The translations under genes were made by a program, and so were the position numbers. From Fratercula arctica (lineage: Eukaryota > Chordata > Aves > Charadriiformes > Alcidae), in assembly GCA_947846985.1 (NCBI GenBank), contig CANTUZ010000011.1, positions 26,475,089-26,539,088 of the forward strand: DNA of 64,000 nucleotides, read 5' to 3'. Shown here one piece after another: positions 51,301 through 62,879 of this stretch. The notes below the pieces were generated by a model. That model did not search any database. It was not told the DNA's origin and saw nothing but the letters and a program-made list of their open reading frames with translations. The stretch's first letter is position 1, and each line of letters begins with the position of its first letter.

Positions 51301-51654
51301 GTTTGGAGGTTTACTTAAACCCCCTATTTAGTGAAATCACTGTATTGTTGTGTGAATGTGTGAATCTCTGAAGTGAAACTGCAAAAACTGGTTACCAAAG
51401 GCCCGGCCAGTGCAGAGCTGTGGCACTTTCAGCTCTTGTAAGGAAACGTCAAAGCACAATCTGACAAAAATGCAATAACTTAATAATCAATTCAGGCTAT
51501 AATTATACTGACAGTCAAAGCCTTTGATTTGAAGGTTTAGTGTTGGAAGACATGTTTTCTAAACCTCATTAAGATAGAAAAAAAAAATTCCAAAGACTCC
51601 ATTTCTACCCAAATTTCCAGCCTCCACCGCAGCACAACCTGCCTGGAAGGAGGG
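48303..51654. other. Non-coding stretch, possible conserved elements
   Basis: No exon recognised. Includes an A/C tract near 49600-49632 and a T/G tract near 50554-50583. The intervals 49040-49390 and 51060-51310 have the even, complex, low-repeat texture and homeodomain-type cores often seen in conserved non-coding elements, but I cannot show conservation. Confidence 0.45.
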
Positions 51655-51870
51655 AGAAGTGACGCGGGTCATACAGGGTGCCCTAAAGCCGCGTGCTGTG
51701 GCCCAGCAGGATGATGGGACCCAGGAGCCGGGGCTACCCACGAATGGCTGGAGCAGCAAATCTCACAGAGACTCGCTCCGTCGTTTCATGGACGGTTAAA
51801 CGGTTCCTCTCCGCCGTACCCACAGGGCGAACGCCTCATCTGGCGGAGCTCCGCTGATGGGAACAGAGAC
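51655..51870. other. CpG-dense patch
   Basis: About 215 bp with roughly 17 CpGs by eye in a CpG-poor neighbourhood, including eleven between about 51774 and 51853. It includes a perfect 12-bp palindrome, GCGGAGCTCCGC, near 51843-51854. It is too short for a classical CpG island, but could mark a weak promoter, a young insertion or an unmethylated regulatory element. Confidence 0.55.
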
Positions 51871-53774
51871 TGCAAATCCCCTCTGAGAGCAAAGATGAAT
51901 GAAGCCTCAGGTGTTTCCCTCCTTGATGTGGAATCTAGTAAAGCTTAGGGGTTATTTCTAATGGGTTAGTTTTACCCTGCCCTCCAGGATGGATGTGCTG
52001 GCATTCGTCTATAACCTTTTCCAGGCCGTACCAACAACTGCTGTGTACAGGAGTCAGTTCTGTAGCACATTTCAAGCTCTGCCTGAGCAGTTCAGTGGTT
52101 ACACATAGCCGGTGCCTCATTAGGCAAGAAGCAGCAAGAGCTGAAAAGGAGAAAACAAAGGCAAGAGCCCACCTCTGCTCCCAGTCCCGTCTCTGGCGAG
52201 ATGGGACCAGCCGCTGCACTGGGTTTGTGCTGGGACAGGGCGGCTGCTCCTCTTGGTCTTTAAACAAACACCTGAATTTTAAAAAATTTGCTTATGCGTT
52301 TTACAGTTGGCACTTGCTATAGCACAGACAGACCTCCTGCACAAACAGGGGGTCAAAGATGCCCACAATCAATCTGTCACCTTCTCGGTGAAATGAAAGG
52401 AAACGTTAAGCAGTGTTCCAGAGCCATGAAATTCAAGGGAAAAATGTCAGCTCCCTGAAACAGGGGTTGTATTTTCCACATAGCAGTTTCTCATCAAATG
52501 GCAAAAACAGAATGTAGGATAAAATTCATAACAAAGAAATTTAAAAAGATCCTCAGTTCAGAGTCTGTAACACGCATTCTTGAGATGCCTTATAAGCATT
52601 CATTCTTCCTTATATCCATTTGAATGTTCCCCCTTGGCCTTTTGTTTTCATTTTAGCTTTCTAAGCCCCTGTGCTGTTCCAGAAGCCTTTTTCCCCTCTC
52701 CGCTGTCCTTTCCCTCCCAGCCCTGCACACTCTGCAAGACCCTTTCTCCTGTGTTGATTACTCTCGCTTTTTGGCATGTGTGCTCTTTCTAAATTCTGTT
52801 TTGCTTCTTAAACCTTTTTATTTTTTTCCCCTCTAGACTGATTCCCTTTTTTCATTAAGCCAGACTCTTTCTTTTTTTTTTTTTCCCCCCCTTTTTCTTT
52901 TCCCCACCCTTTAAAAGAGCATTTTATTCTGGCCAAACTATGGGGCTTGCCATGTCCTCATTTACAAATGTCACTGCAGCATGGCTAAAATTCTGCTCCA
53001 GCTCTGAAAGCTGCACTGGCACAGAACAAAAGCATTGCAGCGCCTCGCACACCACTGCGTTGTTTCCCCTCATTCCTCCTCCAGGCTTGCTTAATAGTAA
53101 CAGCTTGCAATGACATTTTAGCAAAAGCCACACTCTTTACAGCTCCTCCCCCTGCTTACAGCAGAAATTAATAGTAGTCTGTTTAAGAGAAGCCATGAAA
53201 GACTGGCCCTAAGCAAGAGAAAAGGAGATAGACAGCCCCTCATTCCTATTTGGCCTTCTTTATTTTAGTCCATCCCGATATTTGAGATTTTTTTTTTTTC
53301 CTCATCAAATATTCAATTGTAATTGCTTCAGTTCAGCACAATAACTTCAGCGGGGTTCAGCATGCACATGAAGGTATCTCTTTGTGGACCTAAGAAAGAC
53401 CAGAGATAGCGTTTACATTACCAGGACCGATATGTTAAGTGCAGATTTCTGGTGCAAGTCGTGTAAGACCATATTCAGCAGAACGTTATGCAAAGCAATG
53501 CGTGATTTAGTGTGTAAGACATCACCAGCTAAACCCAACTCCAGGTCTCATCGCCAGACCCCTCCTCTCCCAGTGTCCTCCCGTCCCTGCCAGCATGGTC
53601 TCCCTGGGGCCCTCCAAAACTCACGGCCAACTCCTGGCTGCAGCTGGAAGAAGACTCAGTAAGTCTAAAGAGCTCTTGGTGGTCTATTTTGCTTATTTGT
53701 ATATATAAACATCAACTTTGAAAAGGATATGAAAATAGAAAGCTAAACATTATATAATTGGTAGACACTTTGAA
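51871..53774. other. Non-coding stretch with pyrimidine-rich belt
   Basis: Opposing open frames of about 110 codons (51935-52267 minus, 51993-52322 plus) overlap and match no family. From about 52600 to 52915 the plus strand is strongly pyrimidine-rich, with long T and C runs (for example 52870-52892). This includes acceptor-like TTTTTTTCCCCTCTAG (ending 52836), which is followed by more pyrimidine and not by an exon-like frame. Confidence 0.5.
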
Positions 53775-54085
53775 GACTCGCTGCAGAAATTCAGCGTTTG
53801 CTTTCCCTCGGACACCTGCAGAGACGCGCTCAGTAAGCGGATACCCTGCCAAGGGACAAACACACTCAGGGAAGGACGGTGGAGAAAAAACCCATCTCCC
53901 GCCTGCGTGTAGAGGCGAGGGACAGCGCAGCGACACGGCGGCAGTTCACCCAAGTCCACCGCACAAACACAAAAGGGAGCTGGGGCGGCTGAAGGCAACT
54001 GGCACCGGCTGTATAGAGATATCAGGAGCCATCAGGAAGTCCTTGACTAACGGGCGAGAATCTCCTAGGCCTGCTCCGACAGTGA
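53775..54085. other. CpG-dense patch
   Basis: About 310 bp holding roughly 20 CpGs by eye at moderately high GC, contrasting with CpG-depleted flanks. A plus-strand frame is open from 53758 to 54090 and two minus-strand frames overlap it, which high GC alone can explain. Candidate small CpG island or promoter of a non-coding transcript; no TATA box, initiator or transcript evidence was identified. Confidence 0.5.
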
Positions 54086-57000
54086 ATTAAGTCAGTGGAA
54101 AGCCTCCCACCAGCTCTACTGGCATCTGGGTTAGCCCCATTAAAAAAACCAAACAAAACACCCCCAAAATGCCAGGAGAATTACGTAATGTTTGCTTGCT
54201 TCACAGGGGCTTTCAGCAGCGCCAGTGCAGTCTTTGGGTGGAATAGTCTCACTTTGCCTCAGCAATTACTGCGATTTTCCTGCTCAAACCAAAAAGGGGA
54301 CAGAATAATTGAATGCCCGATTCACCGTGGGTTGGGCTGAAGGTTGGTCAAGCAAGGTTAGCAAAGCACCAAAAGGGCGATGAGGTGCTGTTCTAAAGAG
54401 GCAGTGTTCTGCGGCAAGTGGAGCATCCCAAGCTGCCTCTGGCTTCTCACCACCCTCCATATTTAATCTCATTGACTATTTAGACTACAAAAGGAAGAGG
54501 CTGTTTAGTTTACGCTGTTGGTGTAAACCTCCGTCATTCCTCCGAACTTCTTAACAAGTTCTTACAAGGTGGAGATTAGCAGAAAGAAGGTAGGAAAATT
54601 AAACAGGCAGGCAGTTTTCCCAAACACGAATGAAGAAATGGGGAAGGAAGGAGGATCTTCTCTCGCCAGCACAGGCAAGTCCTCCCCAGGGAAGAGCCGA
54701 ACCTGCCGCCAGCTCCGCACTGCTCAGAAGATAAAAGTGATTCCCAGCGGGAAGAAAAAAAATCTATTTGTTTGGGGGCTTTGAGTATGAATTAGTATTG
54801 CTGGGCTAAAACTGATTAGTCTACCAGTTCCAGTGCAAGATTTCTTAGTTTACAGAAGAAGAATAATATTAGAGGAATATTTCCAAATTCATATTCGAAT
54901 GTCCAGACAGCAACTGCTTTAGTTGGAGACCTGCTGTGGGACATCAGTGCAGCTACAGGGCTTGCAGCTCCAGAGGGAAGCCATTCCTCACAGTCCCTCC
55001 AGATGCTTTTATTCGCTTCCTCATTTGGGTATTTTTGCATAATCCTGTAACAGGAAGATCACTCTGCGTGCAGGGAAATAGAGTAGAAAGTTTAGGATCC
55101 CCCTCAAAACTAACAGCTGATCAAAATTATAAGTTCTGTGTAAAACCTGAAAATTTTACCCTCCAAAAGCCAAGTCTACCCTGATTTAACTGGTGATGCT
55201 TCTCATACAGGAACTATAAGGCTGTGGATGCAATAAGTTTCTGTTATGCATTTGAGTTAATGTTTTGATTGCTTTCATTTATAGAATAGCACAACAATAA
55301 ACAGCAGTTTAAATAACCATAATTAAATGTACGAAAGAGCTGAAATGATTTATCAGCCAAAAGCCACTAAGTGCTTGATCACTTCATCAGATCATTAATC
55401 TGTCTTCCAGAAATGTGCTTGGCACTTATATAGTCAATTATATGCATTTTAAGTGACTGGACACAAGTATATATTCACAAGATTAGACCAATACTGGGCA
55501 TAATTCAATTTATATATTCCATCAGATATTTAGTGAGGTTTTAAGACAACAATTTTCTTTTTATTAAGGCAAATAAACAAGTACTTTAGTGCACATATAG
55601 TTCAGAAAAGGACCAATGTGAAATAGAAAACACTTTATATTGACAGCTGCCAAGTTCTCCCAGCATTTGGTACTTTAAAAGGTTAAGACAAACCCAGCTT
55701 GTCTCTTAATTACTTCTGTGCTATAATTAAGGTGCTTACTGAACACATTAGGTTGGATTGCTACTTCCTCGCTGCTTCGTAGCATCTCTTTTGCCTTCCT
55801 TTTTGACTGGAGTTTTGTGCCAGGGTGCCTGCAGGTGACTACTACAGCCAAAGTATTTTTGATAAAAATATGGTACTAAGAATACGCACATATGCTTTGA
55901 TGAATGTCAAAATAACCCTGAATGTTAAGCACAAAGGAACACATCCTCAAAAGCCAGCATCCTGTAATCTAAGTTAAGAAGCAAAATAAGCTCGAGTTCT
56001 CTTAGTTTTGACTTTCTGTGTAAAAAATGCCTTCTTGTACAGACTCTCTTGGATCATTTCTGCTTCCAAGAGGCTTTGTCTTGTCAGTTCCTCTCTCTCA
56101 GCTCAGGCAAATGCTGCAGAAAGTTGGGCACATCGCAGATCTAGGACTTCCAATTCTCCTTTATCCTTTTAAATCCCATATGCCTGGTGGCTGTATAACA
56201 ACTCAGATAGTAAGAAGCCAGCAGATGTTTGGGGTACTTTATTAGAAAAAAACAGTTCAGGGAGGAATCAAACCAAGTGGCTGAGTTTCTTTCCATGAAA
56301 TCACCTAATTGTCTTTTCAATATTGTGTCTTGGACAAGAAGTCCTCTCTCAGCCTGAGGTCATTAATTTTCCGTTTCAGAGGACTAGAGATCTTCATTTA
56401 CAAACTCTGGTCATGTAACAAGGTAATTTTTCTTTATTAGCACCTCTTCGAGTGTCCAGTTCACTCTTTTGCTTGGGATGACAAATAACTTCTTCAGCTC
56501 AATGCATTGGCCTGAGTCAGCCTGAGATTTCCCCTCATCACGTATCTCGAGCATGCCTGGTCGGCTCCCAAGGGTTTCACGTACTGGTCAGTGAGCCTGG
56601 ATCTCTTTAAAATGTCCCTCTTTTTGACTGGCAATGGTTTCGTGACCTTTTTTCATGACTTTCTGATCAGCCCCACAGTAAACGGGAGCAGTTCTCCGAA
56701 CAGCTGCCTGGCCAGAGACCCTCTCCCCTCTGCTTTCCTTCAGAAGACTCACAACAGAAAAATACAACCAAGACCAAATAGTCAGGATTAGGCTGAGAGA
56801 ATTTTTTTGGGCAATCTAGAATGATTTTGTTCATCTTCCGTTATTGCTAGTAAGAAAACACACAGGTCATTCACTGTATCTCTGATTACTTCTCCGAATG
56901 CTGCTTGCCTCACTCTCTTCCACTTGCAAGAAACAAACTGCTCTAGTACAAGTAACCCAGACATCCCGACCTCATTTGAGTGCTTTGTAACCCATTAACA

Positions 57001-58616
57001 AATGCAACTGCATCCACAAAGAACATTTTAAGTAAGCAAGCAAATAGAAAAAAATAGGCACTAATAAAATAAAATATGGCTATCATACTAATTTTGCCCA
57101 CATCATTTGCATACAAATTCTAGTAATGTATTAGTTATATATTTTTTATAAAGCTTGGTTTCATGAAGATCGTTGCCGGTCTTCAATGCCTGGTGAACAC
57201 TGCCTTTTGACTCTTGGCAAAGAGCATAAATTAATTACCTGCTTAGTATTCTGGGTTTGCGTTAGTAAAATGAGCAGCCAGCTTTGTAGTGGGCCAAAAA
57301 TTCGAACAGAAACTCAATTCATGCAAGGGAGAGCAGCCTTACTTTCCAGCCTTAAAACTTGGATAGGCACCATACTGTCACAACGGCTTCTGTCAGCCGA
57401 GGGGGTGATAGTCGTACAATGCAAAGCAAACATCCTTGTCAGCAGAAAAGGAGAGCATGTTTGCCGTGATACACTGTGCGGTGAAGTACATTGAAACCTG
57501 TCTTACAACATCTACAAAGATTTCTTTTATTAAAGCACCCGGCCTTCCTATGTTCTTCCTGAAATACGTTATAAATGCCATGTGCCAAGGACCAGTTTCC
57601 TGGCAGTTGTATAATGGCCAGTATGGAAACGGAACAGTTTTGTGATAGAGCAGGAAAATCCTAGGAGAAAGCTTCAGGAGACACTTATGTTATCACACTG
57701 GATCCAGGGAGTGTTCTTCATTCTGTGCAACTCCCCCATCCCAACCTAAATTTGATCTTTGAAGGGTTTTTTTTAATACATTTAAGCATTACTAATGTCT
57801 TTAGTGAAGGAATTTCACTGTCCTATATACAAGATATAACACAAGGAATCTTTGCAATATTTCATAGTTCCAATTTTTTACTGTTTCTAGAAAACAACTT
57901 GGACCACTGGTAGCCATGGAGAGCTTGGGTCTGACTGGAAGTTACTAAGCTTTAACTAGTTGTTAGCAAGGGCCAAAGAGACACCAGAGGCACAAACCTG
58001 CCTGAAACTTTGCTCTTGAGGTCAGTCTCCTTGCTCAAACAGCTGAGGAAGACAAAAGACATTAAGAAACAGATTAACCCAAAGCTACCTGCTCTTCCTA
58101 GGGGGACGCAGTGGCACTTTACCATCATGTTTCCATTGGGATTTCACCCTAACTCTGTTTTAAAACAACAGTACGTCACAATACATGCACAGAAACACAC
58201 GGTCACCGTCCCCATGCTAACCATGGGCTCATGCTCTGAAAGACAGCTTCTCCAGTTCATTATTGATATCTCTCTCACCATCCCACTATAGCATTACAAG
58301 GCCAAGACATTTCAATGGTGTGGCGTAAAAAAGTGCCACTATGAAAGCACATCTCATATTCCAATTTGTTTACTTGCCCGGCCTCAGTGATGACACGACA
58401 AGGCAGAAAAAAGCCCCAGAAAGCTGGCAACAGCCCTAGAATATTGAGTAAAAAAATATCGTATTCATACAGAGAAACTCCTTTATGTTTTGAGTAAAGA
58501 ATGGCTTTAGACATGGACCTCTCCTTTCTCAGACAGGACAGCTGTAACACTCTTAACAGTTTGTCTACAAGAAAATCCGGTAATTGCTCTGTTCTGAAAG
58601 TAGAGATTGCTGGGGA

Positions 58617-58680
58617 AAAAAAAAAAAACCAAAAACCCAAACCAAACAGCCCACCACCAACAACCCAAAAACCCCAAACC
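58617..58680 (+). repeat. A+C low-complexity tract
   Basis: An A-run followed by units such as CCAAACC, CCACC and AACAACCC, almost entirely A and C. Its complement encodes a spurious Trp/Phe/Gly-rich peptide on the minus strand. Confidence 0.85.
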
Positions 58681-61177
58681 GAAGTCAGTAGCATTTAAAA
58701 GGATGATTATGGAAGGGATTAGTAAATATGGGTAAGTCACTGGAGGTAATTTGCTCACAGTATGTTAGGCAACTGAAAAGGGTGGAACTAAAACACTGGA
58801 TTAAAACACCATTACTGAAATAAGTAACTGGAAATCTGTGAACTCGTATTGGTTTACACAAATACTTGTTCTGATTCTTATGTCAAAGATGGAAATACTT
58901 GAGGGGAGTAGGGCAATACAGAAAAAGAGTTAGAAAAGCTGATTTGGACTCCCAAATAACTAATTTATGCTGTATTTAAAAATCACTTTTAATGGAAATA
59001 AAATGTAGGATACATAATACATTAGTTGTAACATTTAATTACCTACCTTAATTAACTTGAATAATGAAATAATCCCATTCCTATTTAAATACAGCATTTT
59101 GCGTACTGAAATACATAACACAATTAAAGAGGAACGCTGTTTGAATCTCATAGCTGAAAAAATTAACCCTGAAACCTGCTTCTGTAGATGCTGGGACTGC
59201 ATTTCAAATATATTGATTGGATTTGACTTCTGTGCAAGGAAATTACTATGAATTTTCACATCATGCCAGGATGCAGAAAAAAAATGAGAAGTAATTGTCT
59301 TCTTCATTTCTCTGATCTTTGTTGGGAGATGTTATTCTGAGCTAGTTCATTGCTGCTATCACTGCAGTCACCCTGGAATTTGTTGCTGTGGCAATGCAAA
59401 ACACAATATAATGAGACGATTATAGCAATTGCAAACATTCCTTTAAATTATCCACCATTACTCATCTGAAACTGTCAAAGTCTTGAAGGCTGCATACCTA
59501 AAGTCAGGGTCCTTAAATCTACACACAGGTACCATAGTCACAACTATCTGATTACTGAAGGCATTAAACACTTATAGGTTGTATTTAAAGCAGCAGGATG
59601 GCTGGGTTTTCCACAGCAGTTATTAAATCAAACTAACACTCTGTTTATCTGACAACATTGGTAGTAGGAAGGTCTACCTTTTGGGTGTCTACCTTGTACG
59701 AGCAAAGACAGGCTGGCAGGAACCATCTCCGTTAGCTCCCATGGCTATGACCAAAGCTGTCAGATTGCATCATCAGGCACCCAGATAATACCTAATGTAA
59801 CAAGTGCTGTGATCAAAGCTATTTAGAGACCTCAACCTATAATTATGTCAATGGAAACCAAATGTGAGAATACATTGCTCCCTGGGCGAGATACCTAGGA
59901 AAGCTAAAGAAAACTTCATCAGCGTATTATGGCATTAGTTTTCTATCTTGTTATTTTTAGCAGCTACAGCCCACATAGAAGAGACAGACACAAGATCACT
60001 AAATAAGATTTTTCCATAAGGCATTTTCCCAAATCAGATTATTTGTCTTCCTTCATTGATTATTAGCTGTAGCAGGCTGGAAAACCAGCTTTTGACAAGG
60101 TATAACTGGAGAGAGTTGAGGATCCATGCCACACAAGAGAGAGATCTCCTTATTGAGATTTACAGGGCATGGATGAAATGCAGCAATCCGAATTTTAAGA
60201 ACTTTGCACACTGAACACATATGATCTCTCTGATATTGAGAGACACCAAGGGATGCAAATTTAGGGACAAGCCTTCAAATTAATTCAGACAATTGTGGTT
60301 TTCCTGAGAAAGGCCTCAATAAAAGACCGAGGGTAGGAAAGTCAGGAGGATGAAAAAATTAATCTCCCCCACCCATCAATTTATGTTTCTCCAGTGCTTC
60401 TCATTGTTACAAAAAGAAATCTCTTTTAAAACAAACTACAACAGGCTCTCATTCAAGTCCTATTATGCTACGCTCCACTGGCCAATTCAAATATTTGGCT
60501 TTTATTTCTCATTATATTCAGTTAAAAATGATAGCAAAACTCAGTCATATAAATGTGGGTTTGAAAGGATGAGATTTTTCTTGGCATCTCACCACCTGAT
60601 TTCTTTACCTTTGTGTTTTCATCTGTTCTGTCCTTTGGTTCATGTGTTTGATGTTCTGCTATACAATACCTACAAAACCAGGAAAGACTGCCTTTGCTCT
60701 CAGAAATAATACAAAATGACTAAGCACTTGGAATTTTTTTTGTCCCCAAACGTTTGCCTGACTTTTTACTCTCTTCCCAAACAACACGGCACATCCTCCA
60801 TTACTATAAAGTGACCTCATTTGAACAAACTCATCACAGCACTGGCAATTCCGAGCTGTAGCCACAGTGATTTTTGATCTGAAGAGGAACTGCAGGTATA
60901 CACACTCTTGTCGAGCAAGTGTTTTGGTTCCTGAACTTTTACTTCCGACATCTTTTGTTTATTCATCCTTCTATGATGCCACAGCTGTATGGAACATCAA
61001 AGTTCAAAGTTTCGGGATGGTACAAGATGAAGTAGCGGCATTTTAGTAGAAATTTGAGATCTCAAACAATATTGCAGCCCTTTACTAACTCAGATTTAGT
61101 ATGCTTTACAGCATTTAAGGACATAAAATATTCTATGTCATTAACACAATTCAATACAAATGAGCTTCCAGCTCCCC

Positions 61178-61198
61178 TTTCCCTTTTGAAAAGGGAAA
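61178..61198. repeat. 21-bp inverted repeat with one-base centre
   Basis: Arms TTTCCCTTTT and AAAAGGGAAA flank a single G. It is a short perfect hairpin; no flanking T-run or promoter suggests a transcript end or RNA gene. Confidence 0.9.
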
Positions 61199-62127
61199 CC
61201 ACTTTTTTTTGCTACAATTGATTTGAAAGTAAAAGCAATAGCATAACAAGGAAAACAGTAATGCTCATTTCTGGGGTCAGAGCTTGCGCACGTATTTTTT
61301 TTTTAGTACCCTCTGAAGATTACACAGAGTACCTGTCTTTTTATAATACACTCACCTGAAGAATGTATTTCTCTTAAAATAGGCTTTCTGGGTGGGGGAA
61401 GTTAGAATCCTTTTTGGCAGCAGCCAAATGATGGACTTTTTAAGAAAAGAAGAAAACTTCCCCATAAGTATGAAAAATGTTGGGTTTATGCCTTCAACTT
61501 TGCTTTAAAGCGTTGTGGCTCAACCATCCATCACCATAAGCAACCTAAGCCAAGTTCAGAGGCCATTGTAGAGATTCACCATATCTGGCTTTTGGTCTCT
61601 GCCTCAGGCTTGAATAGCTGAGACAATTTCTCAGCCCTGCGCCTGCCAAGCACATTGTGTTTTCTGGTGACAGCGGAGAGGGAAGGACCACTCGGATCAC
61701 ACCTAATTGCTCAGGACTTCCCTTCCAAAGAGGATGGCAGAGGATGCCAGGACAGTTGTCTCACACGGGGAAAGCCTCTGGTGAAAACAGAGGGGCTTAA
61801 TTTAAATAACAGAGTTCACCACTAAACTTACGGCATATGGAAACAGAGATAAGAGAAGTTACAGTTTGGTCTCAATTTCTTAGCCAGAAAATACATGTGG
61901 ACTTATGAAGCGGACTTACGTCCACTTAGGAGGACAGCTGGGCTCAGGACAAGCCTGTAGCTCAGCTTGCATTTGCAGTAAGTAATTCATCCGTAAGTCA
62001 AGAAAAAAAAAAAAAAACCCCAACCCTGAAAAAGCAGTCTCAACAAGATCAGTTTATTCATCCAAACAATTTGTACTGTGGCAAAGTACTGCCACAATAT
62101 TTCTGCTTTGGCAGCTGCTTCAGCACC

Positions 62128-62676
62128 ATGATGCTACACAGTCCTACGGGTGCCTCTGTACCGTCCCTTCTTAATCTACCATGTATTTCCCAAGAGACGA
62201 AGCCAGAGCTCAAGTTGCCCAGCAGCACAACTCCCCACTCATCAAAAAACGTTACTGCAAGTTACACACAGCTTCAGCCACATGATGAACATCAGGCCTT
62301 TGTCCAGCCAACTTTGGTCCCATCTTTCTTGGGTTCAGGGGAAAATGACCATGGCATATTGCTGGTGCAAGTTAATGTTGCACTTCTTATCCAGAGTGTT
62401 TTATATTTAACTGGTGTGTGTTTGAAGGTGAAGGGCTGGTTCGTGAGCTGTTGTTTGGGAGCAGTTCTCCTGGACACGCAGCACTGCAGCCATGTCCCTC
62501 TCCTGCCTGCTTCTTCTCTCCCCTTACCTGTCCTCCACACATTCCCCATGCGAAAAGCAGACAGCAAGCCGCTTTTCTACCACCACTTTTATGCCCAGAG
62601 AATATTCTGCTCAGAGTCGCTTCCCCGCCCTGCTCAGCTGGAAGCGTGTTTGGAAGGAGTCATCATGGAAGGATGA
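62128..62676 (+). CDS. Candidate orphan ORF, 182 codons (unrecognised)
   Basis: The frame is open for 249 codons from 61930 to the stop at 62674-62676, the longest outside CR1 in this window. The first ATG (62128) has a favourable context, with A at -3 (GCACCATGA), giving 182 residues. Residues 1-70 are polar with Ser, Pro and Thr. Residues about 77-99 and 103-115 are hydrophobic, so one or two membrane segments are possible. The tail (about 116-182) is Pro/Leu- and His-rich. I recognise no family. Two AATAAA hexamers follow at 62708-62713 and 62822-62827, the second with GT-rich sequence downstream. It may be a last exon, a lineage-specific gene or a non-coding transcript. The GC-richer composition here also opens the other frames, so chance is not excluded. 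Confidence 0.25.
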   Translation: MMLHSPTGASVPSLLNLPCISQETKPELKLPSSTTPHSSKNVTASYTQLQPHDEHQAFVQPTLVPSFLGSGENDHGILLVQVNVALLIQSVLYLTGVCLKVKGWFVSCCLGAVLLDTQHCSHVPLLPASSLPLPVLHTFPMRKADSKPLFYHHFYAQRIFCSESLPRPAQLEACLEGVIMEG

Positions 62677-62821
62677 CTCCAGAGCACCCTGTCTCTCATC
62701 AGACATAAATAAATACCTGTTATTTGGAGTTAAAACATCCTTCGCTCCCCAAAGTGCTGTATTACAGCACTATTTATACACAACATTTATTTTACATTTC
62801 TATTGAGAATTATTTTTCAGC

Positions 62822-62827
62822 AATAAA
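62822..62827 (+). terminator. Candidate polyadenylation signal
   Basis: AATAAA followed about 25-50 nt later by T/GT-rich sequence (TTTGTGTTT and GTGTGTTGTCTTC, about 62851-62879), the usual arrangement for 3'-end processing. It lies 146 nt after the stop of the 182-codon open frame. Confidence 0.4.
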
Positions 62828-62879
62828 TCCTGTTGTGATGCCTGAGAAACCTTTGTGTTTAATCCGTGTGTTGTCTTCT

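Larger units (their letters stand above)
54086..61929. other. Long non-coding stretch, no gene recognised
   Basis: About 7.8 kb without a recognisable exon. It contains A+C tracts near 54140-54170 and 58617-58680, an octamer-like ATTTGCATACAAAT near 57106-57119, and an inverted repeat at 61178-61198. Open frames (up to about 139 codons at 58275-58694 minus, inflated by the A/C tract) have no family resemblance. Confidence 0.55.

Noticed and set aside
51935..52322. Opposing frames of about 110 codons on both strands
   Set aside because: They overlap each other, neither shows motifs, and moderate GC explains low stop density.
52820..52836. Acceptor-like TTTTTTTCCCCTCTAG
   Set aside because: Followed by further pyrimidine-rich sequence rather than an exon-like open frame.
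58275..58758. Minus-strand open frames of 83-139 codons
   Set aside because: Extended by the T/G complement of the A+C tract at 58617-58680; no family resemblance or splice signals.
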